Part shown: positions 42,011 to 50,573 of the stretch, in pieces | Layout of the letters: each line of letters starts with the position of its first letter | Position numbering within the stretch: the first letter of the stretch is position 1 | Origin: CAVYXK01 sp963772445 | GTDB lineage: Bacteria > Pseudomonadota > Alphaproteobacteria > Acetobacterales > Acetobacteraceae | Assembly: GCA_963772445.1 (NCBI GenBank) | Contig: CAVYXK010000016.1 | Coordinates: 496,001-560,000 of the forward strand | Reading direction: 5' to 3' | Length of the DNA stretch: 64,000 nucleotides | The notes under the pieces: model-generated | What the model saw: the letters and a program-made list of their open reading frames with translations, nothing else | The model's database searches: none | Told to the model about the DNA's origin: nothing | Position numbers and translations under genes: made by a program

Positions 42011-43989
42011 GGGGCCCCTCCCGACAGCAGTTCGCGCGCCAACGCTTCCCACTCCGCCTCCAGCGGGCCCTCTGCCGGAGCCCGGCCGGCGCGGCGATAC
42101 CATCCGCTCGCATTCGACATGTCGCCCTGCTTGCGATGCAGGTACGCATGCACCATCGAGCCCATTTTCCCCTCGTCACGCTGGGCGCACGCGTGCGCAA
42201 GGTGCCAGTCGCCCTTGGCATCCCACCAGAGCGTCTGCAGCGCGAGACTGAGCCCCGGCGGGGGCGAAGCGCCCGCCAGAGTCGCGCGGAAACCGTTCAG
42301 GTCCATCATGGCAACGTCTCCCCACGCATAGCGCCGCCAGGCGCTCATCTGGATCGCCGAGGTCAGGCAATGCACGACCACCGGCTTCGTTTTGACCGCA
42401 AAGGCGCGAGCGATGCCGTCCGCGACTTCGGATTCGTCGCGAATGGTGATGCCCTCGGCCCCGAACGAACGGCCCCAGGCGGCGAAATCCGGATTGGTCA
42501 GCCGGGTCGCCGCCATGAACGGGCGGTCCGGATAGCGCACGTAGCTGTGCATCCCGATCGTGCCGTACATCCGGTTGTCGGAGATGATCATGATCGGTGT
42601 CGCGCCGTACTGGCAGGCGGTGGCGATTTCGTTGCCCATCATCAGCGCGCCGCCATCGCCGACGAAGGCCACCACCTGCCTGCCCGGTCGCCGCAGCCCG
42701 GCCGCCACCGCCATCGGCATGCCCGAACCCATGGCACCGACCACCGAGGACAGGAACACCTGCCCCGGCTTGAAGTCGAGGTAGCGGTGCACGTAGCTGC
42801 CGAAATTACCGGCATCCGAGGTCACCGCTGCGTCCGGCGCCAGGTGCTTATTTACCTCGGCAACCACCGCGGCGAAGTTCAACCCGTCCGGAGCGAGGTC
42901 CCACACTGGCTCCATCAGGCTGCGATGGATCGCGTGCAGCCCGTCAACCCATGCCCGTCGCTTCTCAGCACCCGCCGGCGCACCGCGGGCAAGCAGGCCC
43001 TTGATCACCTCGTGCGGCGAGCAGGCGATGCCTAGATCGACGCGCCAGACCCGGCCAATCTCGTTCGCATCCGGCCAGACATGCACCAGCGGAAGTTGCG
43101 GTTGAGGCGCTTTCGGATAGCTGTACGACTGGCTGACCGTGTCGCTCAGCCGCTCGCCAAGTGCCACCAGCAGGTCGGCGCGCTTCATGTCCGTAATCAG
43201 CTTCGGCGGCACGCGAATGCCCATGTAGCCGCCGTAGTTCGGATGCTTCGAATCGAAAAGCTGCGGCCGGCGATGAGTGGGCGAGATCGGCAGCACCCAT
43301 TGTTCCGCCAGGCGGGGCAGGTCATCGGTGGCCGATGCGTCATACAGCGAGTCTGTCACCAGCGCACCGCCAACCAGCACCAGCGGCCGCTCGGCACGCG
43401 CCAGCATCTCCGCCAGCCGGTTCAGGTCGGCTGCACGCGGCCCGGCCAGCGCACGCGGGCGCGGCTGGTCCAACGGCGCATCCGTCGTCTCGTCGAAAAT
43501 ATCCTCTGGCAGCACAACCGCGACCGGGCCAGGCGTGCCGCTCTCGGCCAGATGGAATGCGCGAGCGATCGCCTCGGAGGCCTGCTCCGGCTGGTTCACC
43601 TCGATCACCGACTTGGTTACGTCCGACAGCAAGCGCGAATAGTTCTGCTCCTGCAGCGCCATGCGGCCGAATTCCGCCCGCTCCACCTGGCCGATCAGCA
43701 TCACCATCGGCGTCGCGTCGTGATAGGCGGAGTGCAGCGAGACCATCGCGTTGGACAGGCCCGGTCCGCGCGAGACCATGCAGACGCCGGCGCGCGGTCG
43801 CAGTCGCCCGTCGGCTGCTGCCATAAACCCTGCCCCGCCCTCATGCCGGCACACCACGATCCGGATCGCATTCATGTCAGCGAGAGCGTTGGTCAGCCCA
43901 ACGTAACTCTCCCCCGGAACGCAGAAGATCTGATCGACATCATGTGCTTCCAGGCTCTCGGCCAGCAGGCGGGCAACGGTACGAGACAT
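42007..43989 (-). CDS. ThDP-dependent enzyme (acetolactate synthase-like) fused to extra C-terminal domain
   Basis: Residues 1-560 form a standard thiamine-diphosphate enzyme: LLAESLEAHDVDQIFCVPGE, catalytic Glu near residue 50 (VCRHEGGAG), the central domain, and the ThDP/Mg motif VGDGGALMMGN with SDNRMYG near 450. Residues 561-660 are a separate small domain starting MMDLNGFRATLA and carrying LWWDAKGDWHLAHACAQ and HAYLHRKQGDMSNASGWYRR, which in my experience is normally a stand-alone small protein. At the junction (42309) an ATGATG with a GGGGAG before it, plus a TGA in the alternate frame, suggests two ancestral overlapping genes joined by a one-base change. Substrate unknown; acetolactate synthase itself is not certain. 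Confidence 0.88.
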   Translation of the reverse strand: MSRTVARLLAESLEAHDVDQIFCVPGESYVGLTNALADMNAIRIVVCRHEGGAGFMAAADGRLRPRAGVCMVSRGPGLSNAMVSLHSAYHDATPMVMLIGQVERAEFGRMALQEQNYSRLLSDVTKSVIEVNQPEQASEAIARAFHLAESGTPGPVAVVLPEDIFDETTDAPLDQPRPRALAGPRAADLNRLAEMLARAERPLVLVGGALVTDSLYDASATDDLPRLAEQWVLPISPTHRRPQLFDSKHPNYGGYMGIRVPPKLITDMKRADLLVALGERLSDTVSQSYSYPKAPQPQLPLVHVWPDANEIGRVWRVDLGIACSPHEVIKGLLARGAPAGAEKRRAWVDGLHAIHRSLMEPVWDLAPDGLNFAAVVAEVNKHLAPDAAVTSDAGNFGSYVHRYLDFKPGQVFLSSVVGAMGSGMPMAVAAGLRRPGRQVVAFVGDGGALMMGNEIATACQYGATPIMIISDNRMYGTIGMHSYVRYPDRPFMAATRLTNPDFAAWGRSFGAEGITIRDESEVADGIARAFAVKTKPVVVHCLTSAIQMSAWRRYAWGDVAMMDLNGFRATLAGASPPPGLSLALQTLWWDAKGDWHLAHACAQRDEGKMGSMVHAYLHRKQGDMSNASGWYRRAGRAPAEGPLEAEWEALARELLSGGAP

Positions 43990-43995
43990 CGTCTC

Positions 43996-44514
43996 TCAAC
44001 CGCCTGGACAGCGGACCAGTGGGAACGGGAAGTCACTGCAGCCCGGGAAGCGAATCTGGTTCGCCGTGATGCGCTGCACATGCAGCACATCAGCGCTCTC
44101 GCAGCCGAACCCGCCGTCGCCGCCGCCGGTGAAGCCGGGCAACCCCGACGCAGCGGCAGGTGCTGGGGCAGAGCTGAAACGAAAGTCCACCCCGCTCCCG
44201 GTGCCACGCGCTGTCTCGATCAGCCGCTGGATGTAGAATGCGTCGGTGTAGGTGGCGCGCATCACCACGTCGCGCGTGAAGATCACCGTGGGCTGTGCCA
44301 GGCATTGCGCGGCCGAGAGCAGGGTAGGTGTAGGAAACAGCCCACCCGTCCAGGCGCCGAGCAAGAAAGCCTGCGGCGCCCCGCCGGATGGCTGGGAATG
44401 CGACGGGGCCGTGCCCGCAACCAGGGCGGCGACGGCGAATGCGATGACTTTGCGGGAGACCCCCTCCCCTAACCCCTCCCGCAAGGGGAGGGGAACGTTA
44501 GTGCGGCGGCGCAT
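43996..44514 (-). CDS. Secreted protein of unknown function
   Basis: A 172-residue product. After an odd N-terminal segment derived from an inserted GC repeat (RRRTNVPLPLREGLGEGVS) comes a signal peptide KVIAFAVAALVAGTAPSHSQ and a mature part with AWTGGLFPTPTLLSAAQCLA, VVMRATYTDAFYIQRLIETA and a glycine stretch near residue 135. Four cysteines could form disulfides. The start is uncertain: ATG 44514 lies just upstream of the repeat and has GAGGAAA. It precedes the ThDP-enzyme gene by six bases. No family was recognised. Confidence 0.65.
   Translation of the reverse strand: MRRRTNVPLPLREGLGEGVSRKVIAFAVAALVAGTAPSHSQPSGGAPQAFLLGAWTGGLFPTPTLLSAAQCLAQPTVIFTRDVVMRATYTDAFYIQRLIETARGTGSGVDFRFSSAPAPAAASGLPGFTGGGDGGFGCESADVLHVQRITANQIRFPGCSDFPFPLVRCPGG
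44463..44504. repeat. CCCCTCCC/GGGAGGGG palindromic repeat inside a 5' coding end
   Basis: The plus strand reads CCCTCCCCTAACCCCTCCCG, then CAAGGGGAGGGGAAC: a CCCCTCC arm, a short CGCAA loop and a GGGGAGGGG arm, with a further CCCCTCCCC before it. Repeats of this form are scattered through many proteobacterial genomes. Here it lies in frame between the start codon and signal peptide of the secreted-protein gene. Confidence 0.6.
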
Positions 44515-44565
44515 GCGTTTCCTCGGCAGGAATTGGCCGGCGGCACGATAGAGCGGCAGCATCGA

Positions 44566-45519
44566 TCAGGCAAAGCGCGCCAAACGCACCGCGGTATGGC
44601 CGCGGCTCGGGTGCAGGCTGGGCATTACCAGCAGGCACTCATCATGCGGCGTGCGGATCTGCTCGTTCCCGTCGATGGCGATCAGCGTGTTGCGTCGGGC
44701 TATGATGTCTCCGCCACGCCAAGGCTGCACGAAGGAAAATCCCGACGTCGCCGCGGTGACAGCACGCGTCACGGTGGCGAAGCGCTGCGGCCAGCGCTCT
44801 GGCGCGGGCAAGCTCGCTGGCGCCATATCCAGGTAATTCAACAGTCCGGCGACACCGGCCAGCGTGGTCTCGACCGTCGCCGGTACCCAGTGCTGGCCAG
44901 CCTCGATGAGATTAGCGGCGCACGGCGTGCCCGGATCGCGGAAACGCGTGTAGTCGATCAGCCGCCGCCCGCCGGCGTGCCCCTCGTCCGATACCACCAT
45001 CTCCGGCACCCCGATCCCGGCTGCAAGCCGCCGCCCCTTATCAGAGCCGCCGCACAGCATCAGCGGGTCGGATGGCCACAGCATCGAGTGCAGGTCGAGC
45101 AGCACATCGACCGTATCGATGAGCGGCCGCATCTCGCGCGCGCGGTCGAGCTCAGCCGATCGGCGCGGGCCGTCCAGCACCGCCTCGTCCCACACCCGGT
45201 TGATGTCTTCATCGACAAAGCGCGAGAGTGTCGGCCGGTCCGGATCGAAGCGGTCGAATGCGTCGAGGTTGACAAAGCCGAAGGTCAACCTCCCGCGTGC
45301 GGGACGTATCCTCTGGCGCAACAGTCGATCGAGCACGATGGCGCCGGCGAGCTCGTTGCCGTGTGATAGCGCGATCAACGCGACATGCGGCCCAGGGCAG
45401 GTGGCAGAACACGTGATGAAGCCGCGGATACCGTGGCTGCCCTCGCGCCAGGGTCCAAGGTCCGGTGCCTCTAGCCGGACATCGAACTGCGGCAGTGGCG
45501 GCTGCACCGGCTCCGGCAT
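44566..45519 (-). CDS. Succinylglutamate desuccinylase/aspartoacylase family hydrolase
   Basis: The 317-residue zinc hydrolase shows HVALIALSHGNELAGAIVLD near residue 50 with the H-x-x-E zinc pair (HGNE), NLDAFDRFDPDRPTLSRFVD with the Arg-rich substrate loop near 90, and the third ligand in VDVLLDLHSMLWP near 145. A C-terminal beta domain (residues 240-317) completes the AstE/AspA pattern. It would remove an acyl group from an N-acyl amino acid. The gene follows the ArgE-like deacylase gene by three bases, so both act in one N-acyl amino acid degradation step or pathway. Confidence 0.9.
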   Translation of the reverse strand: MPEPVQPPLPQFDVRLEAPDLGPWREGSHGIRGFITCSATCPGPHVALIALSHGNELAGAIVLDRLLRQRIRPARGRLTFGFVNLDAFDRFDPDRPTLSRFVDEDINRVWDEAVLDGPRRSAELDRAREMRPLIDTVDVLLDLHSMLWPSDPLMLCGGSDKGRRLAAGIGVPEMVVSDEGHAGGRRLIDYTRFRDPGTPCAANLIEAGQHWVPATVETTLAGVAGLLNYLDMAPASLPAPERWPQRFATVTRAVTAATSGFSFVQPWRGGDIIARRNTLIAIDGNEQIRTPHDECLLVMPSLHPSRGHTAVRLARFA

Positions 45520-45522
45520 CGG

Positions 45523-46701
45523 TTACGTCGCGACGCGATCGACCAGACGGCGGATGAAGCTGTCGCAGGCCGACAATTCGCTCTCGGCAATCCACTCGTC
45601 AGGCTGATGCGCCTGCGCGATATGGCCAGGGCCGCAGATGATAGTTGCGATGCCGGCATGCTGGTAGAAGCCGCCTTCGGTGCCGTAGCTGACCTTTCCC
45701 GCGTGGTTGGAGCCGGTGAGCTGACCGATCAGCGTCGCCAGCTCGTGCCCCGCCGGCAGCGACAACCCGGGCATCCGCACCAACACCTCACAGGTGAAGC
45801 CGGTATCGCGATGCACCGCATGCATGGCGGGCTCGATATTAGCTGCAACGAAATCGCGGAGCCGCTCCAGCTCGTGTTCCGGATCGTCGCCCGGAATATG
45901 ACGCCATTCCATGTGGAACTCGGCGCGTTCGGGGATGATATTGAGAATGGTGCCGCCGTGGACGGTACCTACGTGGATCGTGGTGTGCGGCGGGTCGAAC
46001 CCTTCCTCGAACGGACCGTCCTTGGCTCGGCGCCGCGCCTCGGCGGCGACATAGGCGATCGCCTCGCCGGCGGCGTGCACGGCATTGACCCCCTTATCGG
46101 GCTCGCTCGAATGGCCCGGCAGCCCGCGCACGCGAACCAGGAGGTTGAGCTTGCCCTTGTGCGCCAGGATCGGCTGCATCCCCGACGGCTCGCCCACCAC
46201 GCAAAGCGCCGGCTTGAGCCCCGATTGCTCCAAATCCTCGATCAAGCGGCGGGCGCCGAAACAACCAACCTCCTCGTCATAGCTGATGAACAGGTGCACC
46301 GGCTTGGCGAGCGCGCGTTGCCTGATCTCTGGTACGGCAGCGAGACAGGCGGCGACGAAGCCTTTCATATCGCAGGCGCCACGGGCGTAGAGGCGGCCGT
46401 CCTTGCGACGGAGCGTGAACGGATCGCCGCTCCACGCTTGGCCATCGGTCGGCACTGTATCGACATGGCCCGACAGGGCAATGCCGCCCGGACCCTGCGG
46501 GCCGATGATCGCGTGCAGGTTCGCCTTCGTCCCGGTGGGATCGAGGCTGACCCGGTAAGGCACCTGCTGGGCGTCCAGCCAGTCGCGGACGAAGCCGATC
46601 AACTCCAGGTTGGAATTGCGGCTCGTGGTGTCGAAGGCGACCAGCCGGGCCAGCATGTCGGTCGTTGTGGCACCGGCGGTGGCGATCGTTGGTCGGTTCA
46701 T
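45523..46701 (-). CDS. argE: ArgE/M20-family acetylornithine deacetylase-like enzyme
   Basis: A 392-residue M20 metallopeptidase-family deacylase. Zinc-binding and catalytic parts are ALSGHVDTVPTDGQAWSGDP near residue 75, ARGACDMKGFVAACLAAV near 100, FISYDEEVGCFGARRLIEDL near 135 and VVGEPSGM near 165; the dimerisation domain lies at 180-290. The start at 46701 is chosen because the upstream in-frame stretch to 46821 is overlapped by the divergent glycosyltransferase control region. Other M20 deacylases are possible, but length and motifs fit ArgE. It is co-transcribed with the aspartoacylase-like gene. Confidence 0.88.
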   Translation of the reverse strand: MNRPTIATAGATTTDMLARLVAFDTTSRNSNLELIGFVRDWLDAQQVPYRVSLDPTGTKANLHAIIGPQGPGGIALSGHVDTVPTDGQAWSGDPFTLRRKDGRLYARGACDMKGFVAACLAAVPEIRQRALAKPVHLFISYDEEVGCFGARRLIEDLEQSGLKPALCVVGEPSGMQPILAHKGKLNLLVRVRGLPGHSSEPDKGVNAVHAAGEAIAYVAAEARRRAKDGPFEEGFDPPHTTIHVGTVHGGTILNIIPERAEFHMEWRHIPGDDPEHELERLRDFVAANIEPAMHAVHRDTGFTCEVLVRMPGLSLPAGHELATLIGQLTGSNHAGKVSYGTEGGFYQHAGIATIICGPGHIAQAHQPDEWIAESELSACDSFIRRLVDRVAT

Positions 46702-46793
46702 GAATGGCAGTCTATATGGACCACAGCGGGCGGCAACTAGAGGGCGAGACTCTCGGCTCATATTGCAACCATGGAACGAAATGACCTTCCCGA

Positions 46794-48035
46794 GTGAGTG
46801 ACGTCCCGTGCCGTCTGTCATTGCGACACCGCATCTGGCGGCTGCTGCCGGCGCAGAGGCGCCGGCGCCTTGCGGTCTCGGCAGCAGCCGTGCTGGCGCC
46901 TCGGCCCGCCAAACCGGCGCCCCCTGTTTCAGAGGGCATTGTGGTCGCCGGCGAGTTCACCCGCGCATCCGGGCTCGGCGAGGGCGCGCGACTGATGCTG
47001 CCGGCACTGCAGCACCTTGGCGTGCCCTGCTGGAGGCTGGATATCGGCGGCCTGCTGCCCGCGCACCACGACGATCTGGCGGCTTCGGTCTCGGTCGAGC
47101 CGCCGGTGGGAGCGGCTCTTGTCCTGCACGTCAACGCGCCGCTGCTTCCGATGGTGTTGTTCCGGCTGTCGCGGAAGCTGACACGGCGATGTCGGATCAT
47201 CGGCTACTGGGCCTGGGAGCTGCCGGTGCTGCCGCCCGACTGGCAAGTCGGCTCGCGCTTCGTGCACGAGGTGTGGGTCCCGTCCGGTTTCACCGCGGCG
47301 GCGGCAGAGTGCGTGCTGCCCGGACGAGTGCGTATTGTACCACACGCCGTCGCCGCGGCGCCGCCAACTCCAGCGCCGTTGGATCGAGCCGCATTAGGAC
47401 TGCCGCAAGACGCCGTGGTGGTGCTCACCGCTGCCAACCTGGCCTCCTCATTTGCTCGCAAGAACCCGCTGGCTGCGGTGGCGGCGTTCCGCGCCGCGTT
47501 CGGCGGGCGCGCGGACCGCGTGCTGGTGCTGAAGCTCGGCAACCCCGGGCATTTCCCCGCCGACTTTGCCCGCATCCGCGCGGCCGTGGCGGGCGTGCCG
47601 AACATCCGGCTAGACACGCGCACGCTGCCCGCCGCGGAGTCGCACGCCCTGACCGCCTGTGCCGACATTGTGTTATCGCTGCATCGGAGCGAAGGCTTCG
47701 GCCTTGTGCTTGCCGAGGCAATGCTGCTCGGCAAACCGGTGGTCGCCACGGGCTGGTCGGGCAATATGGAGTTCATGGACGAGGCGAACAGCATGCCGGT
47801 GCCCTACCGGCTGATCCCTGCTCGGGATCCGCGCGGCGTGTATGAGCTGCGCGGCGCGTTGTGGGCGGAGCCCGATATCGGTGCAGCGTCGGACAGGCTG
47901 GTCCGGTTGGCAGACGATCCCACCTTGCGCGCGGCGCTCGGCGAGCGGGCGAAAGCCTCCGCTGCCGAGAGGCTGGGTTTGACACCCCTTGCAGCGGCGG
48001 TTCGCTCGTTAGGGCTGCATCAGGGCACCGCGTGA
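46794..48035 (+). CDS. GT4-type glycosyltransferase
   Basis: The 413-residue protein has the GT-B fold pattern of family 4 transferases: FTRASGLGEGARLMLPALQH near residue 55, YWAWELPVLPPDWQ near 137, VWVPSGFTAAAAE near 158, a strand VVVLTAANLASSFARKNPLA near 208 and the nucleotide-sugar motif LHRSEGFGLVLAEAMLLGKP, VVATGWSGNMEFM near 295. It begins at GTG 46794 after a weak site. Its stop overlaps the start of a second glycosyltransferase (GTGA). The acceptor is unknown; exopolysaccharide or glycan decoration is likely. Confidence 0.88.
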   Translation: MSDVPCRLSLRHRIWRLLPAQRRRRLAVSAAAVLAPRPAKPAPPVSEGIVVAGEFTRASGLGEGARLMLPALQHLGVPCWRLDIGGLLPAHHDDLAASVSVEPPVGAALVLHVNAPLLPMVLFRLSRKLTRRCRIIGYWAWELPVLPPDWQVGSRFVHEVWVPSGFTAAAAECVLPGRVRIVPHAVAAAPPTPAPLDRAALGLPQDAVVVLTAANLASSFARKNPLAAVAAFRAAFGGRADRVLVLKLGNPGHFPADFARIRAAVAGVPNIRLDTRTLPAAESHALTACADIVLSLHRSEGFGLVLAEAMLLGKPVVATGWSGNMEFMDEANSMPVPYRLIPARDPRGVYELRGALWAEPDIGAASDRLVRLADDPTLRAALGERAKASAAERLGLTPLAAAVRSLGLHQGTA

Positions 48036-49174
48036 GAGTGCTGGTCTGGCAGTGGGGGCGGTATGGCGCCGGCCCCCGTTTCGCCGCGCACCTGGCGGGG
48101 GCATTGAACGAGCTGCCAGGCGTGGCTGGCCTGCTCTCCCTGTCGGCCGATGCGGAAATTCTGGTCGGCGCCAATCCGCCGCACTGCGATCTGCCAGTGC
48201 GAACCTATTCCAGTATTACAGGCTTGGCCGGACGCGTGCTGCGCGGCGCTTCCCTGATGGCGGAGCTCACGCGGGAGCTGCGCGCCTTGCACGCGGAGCT
48301 GGCGATCTGCGCAATGCCCGGCCCGCTCGATCTGCTGTTCCTGCGAGCGTTGCGCCGTGCCGGAGTGACGGTCGCAGTCATCGTGCATGACGCGGAGAGG
48401 CACCCGGGCGACGGCTTCCCTCTGTTGATGTGGCTGCAGCGGCGCCTCGTTGCCGGCGCCGACGCGGTCGTAGCGCTTTCCTCGCACGTCGCAACTCGGC
48501 TCAGAACGCGGGCAATGCTGCGCCCAGGCGCGAAGCTGATCGTGATGGCACATCCGCCATTTGATTTCGGCACCGTGCCGCCGCCGTTGGCGCATGGCGG
48601 CAGCCCGCGCCTGCTCACCTTCGGCCGGCTATTGCCCTACAAGGGGCTCGATCTCCTGGCCGAGGCACTGATCCGGCTGGGTCCGCGCACCGATCTTCGA
48701 CTGCGCGTGGTGGGCAGTGGGCCGGAGAGCCGGACATTACGCACGCTGCGCCAGTATCAGGGGGTCAGCGTGGAGAATCGCTGGGTGCCGGAGGCGGAGA
48801 TCGGCGCACTCATCGGATGGGCGGACGCGCTGGTGCTGCCGTATCGGGAGGCGAGCCAGAGCGGCGTCGCCGCGACGGCCCTGGCGGCGGGACGCCGCGT
48901 GATCGCCACGCGGGTTGGCGGTTTAGCCGAGCAGCTTGCCGGCGAAGAGTTGGCCCGGTTGTGCGATCCGGACGCCGCCAGCCTGGCGACAGCAATTCAG
49001 GAGATGCTGAACACACCGGCCCTGCCAGTGCGCCAGTTGCCGCAGGATCCCGCGGCCGCTTGGCGCGCTTTGGCCCGCCGCGTGGTGAACGAGCTCGCTT
49101 CGCCTCTCCCGCTCGCCGGAAGTCCGCCTCTCCCGCTTGCGGGAGAAGTCGCCATGCGCAAGCATGGCGGGTGA
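48032..49174 (+). CDS. GT4-type glycosyltransferase with repeat-derived tail
   Basis: A 380-residue transferase: RYGAGPRFAAHLAGALNELP near residue 10, VAVIVHDAERHPGDGFPLLM near 110, RLLTFGRLLPYKGLDLLAEA near 190, and WADALVLPYREASQSGVAAT near 265, the donor-binding region with an EASQSG loop in place of the usual E-x7-E. Translation starts at GTG 48032, overlapping the previous stop. The last 25 codons (SPLPLAGSPPLPLAGEVAMR) come from a two-hairpin repeat that has invaded the 3' end and now supplies the stop codon. The upstream catalytic part is intact. Confidence 0.86.
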   Translation: MRVLVWQWGRYGAGPRFAAHLAGALNELPGVAGLLSLSADAEILVGANPPHCDLPVRTYSSITGLAGRVLRGASLMAELTRELRALHAELAICAMPGPLDLLFLRALRRAGVTVAVIVHDAERHPGDGFPLLMWLQRRLVAGADAVVALSSHVATRLRTRAMLRPGAKLIVMAHPPFDFGTVPPPLAHGGSPRLLTFGRLLPYKGLDLLAEALIRLGPRTDLRLRVVGSGPESRTLRTLRQYQGVSVENRWVPEAEIGALIGWADALVLPYREASQSGVAATALAAGRRVIATRVGGLAEQLAGEELARLCDPDAASLATAIQEMLNTPALPVRQLPQDPAAAWRALARRVVNELASPLPLAGSPPLPLAGEVAMRKHGG

Positions 49175-49175
49175 G
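49127..49175. repeat. Two-hairpin palindromic repeat, copy 2
   Basis: CTCCCGC-tt-GCGGGAG (49130-49145) is followed by GCCATGC-gcaa-GCATGGC (49151-49168) and GGGTGAGGA. The layout and flank match copy 1 at 32166-32217, but stem 2 differs by paired substitutions that preserve base pairing. A partial duplicate of the first arm lies just upstream near 49103. This copy forms the end of a glycosyltransferase gene. Confidence 0.7.
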
Positions 49176-49270
49176 GATCTTTCGCCCTGACTCGTTGCGG
49201 TTTGGGCGGCAGGTCAGGAGCAAGCTTTCTCCTGCAAGCAGGAGAGATGTTCTGTAGGTGGGATGACCCG

Positions 49271-50440
49271 ATGCCAGTCCGCATCACCGACATTCGTGAG
49301 ATAACCAAACCGATCAGCTCGCCGATCCGCAACGCCTATATAGATTTCAGTAAGATGACCATCAGCCTGGTCGCGGTGGTAACCAACGCGCGGCAAGCCG
49401 GCAGCCCGATTATCGGTTACGGGTTCAACTCGAATGGCCGCTATGGACAGGGCGGGCTGATCCGCGAACGCTTTGCCCCACGTATCCTGGAGGCCGACCC
49501 GGCATCGCTGCTCGATGCAACTGGCGAAAACCTCGATCCAGACCGCGTCTGGGCGGCGATGATGACCAACGAGAAGCCTGGCGGGCACGGCGAGCGCTCG
49601 GTGGCGGTCGGCACGATCGACATGGCGGTGTGGGATGCCGCGGCGAAAATTGCCGGCAAGCCGCTGTTCCGCTGGCTGGCCGAGCGGAACGGCTGCGCGG
49701 CGGATCCGAGTGTCTTCGTCTATGCCGCCGGCGGATACTATTACCCCGGCAAGGACCTGGCCGCGTTGTGCGCCGAGATGCGGAGCTATCTCGATCGCGG
49801 CTACAGCGTGGTGAAAATGAAGATCGGCGGCGAGCCGATCGAAGAGGACCGGCGGCGGATCGAAGCCGTGCTGACCGAGATCGGCGACAAGGCGCAACTT
49901 GCGGTTGACGCAAACGGACGCTTCGACCTGGAGACCGCGATCGCCTACGCGAAGATGCTGCGCGATTACGAGCTTTTTTGGTACGAGGAAGCGGGCGACC
50001 CGCTCGATTATCGTCTGCAGTCCGTGCTGGCCGAGTTTTATCCAGGGCCGATGGCGACTGGAGAGAACCTGTTCAGCCACCAGGATGCGCGCAACCTGAT
50101 CCGCTATGGCGGGATGCGGCCGGACCGCGATTGGCTGCAGTTCGACTGTGCCTTGTCTTACGGCCTGTGCGAGTACCAACGGACGCTGGCAGTGCTGAAG
50201 GACGCCGGGTGGTCATGGCGGCGCTGCATTCCGCACGGTGGCCACCAGATGTCGCTCAACATCGCCGCGGGCCTGGGGCTTGGTGGCAACGAGAACTATC
50301 CGGATGTGTTTCAACCCTACGGTGGTTTCCCGGATGGCACGCGCGTGGAAGGCGGCTACGTGACCCTGCCGGACCTGCCCGGGATCGGGTTCGAGGCGAA
50401 ATCCGATCTTTATTCCGAGATGTGCGCACTCGTTGCGTAG
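49271..50440 (+). CDS. tarD: D(-)-tartrate dehydratase
   Basis: The 389-residue enolase-superfamily enzyme corresponds closely to Bradyrhizobium D-tartrate dehydratase. The open loop REITKPISSPIRNAYIDFSK near the N-terminus, the base Lys184 in VVKMKIGG, metal ligands Asp213, Glu239 and Glu265 (AVDANGRF, WYEEAGD, ATGENLFS) and the acid His322 in CIPHGGHQMS fall at the positions I recall for that enzyme. It dehydrates D-tartrate to oxaloacetate. The start at 49271 lies within GGGATGACCCG; a longer frame to 49202 is unlikely. AapJQM genes follow about 130 bases downstream, so an uptake link is possible but unproven. Confidence 0.92.
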   Translation: MPVRITDIREITKPISSPIRNAYIDFSKMTISLVAVVTNARQAGSPIIGYGFNSNGRYGQGGLIRERFAPRILEADPASLLDATGENLDPDRVWAAMMTNEKPGGHGERSVAVGTIDMAVWDAAAKIAGKPLFRWLAERNGCAADPSVFVYAAGGYYYPGKDLAALCAEMRSYLDRGYSVVKMKIGGEPIEEDRRRIEAVLTEIGDKAQLAVDANGRFDLETAIAYAKMLRDYELFWYEEAGDPLDYRLQSVLAEFYPGPMATGENLFSHQDARNLIRYGGMRPDRDWLQFDCALSYGLCEYQRTLAVLKDAGWSWRRCIPHGGHQMSLNIAAGLGLGGNENYPDVFQPYGGFPDGTRVEGGYVTLPDLPGIGFEAKSDLYSEMCALVA

Positions 50441-50573
50441 AGGGGATTCGTTCCGCATTTCATACAACCAACATTGGCTCCAACTCTGGACAGCAGGGCC
50501 ACTTTGATGATGATTATCAATCGAGGGCGGCCGATTGGCGGTCGCCTGAAGCCCGCAAGAACAGGGGGAGCAA

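Noticed and set aside
41968..44472. Long plus-strand frames opposite the ThDP enzyme
   Set aside because: Antisense to an enzyme with clear catalytic motifs; no ribosome sites and no recognisable domain.
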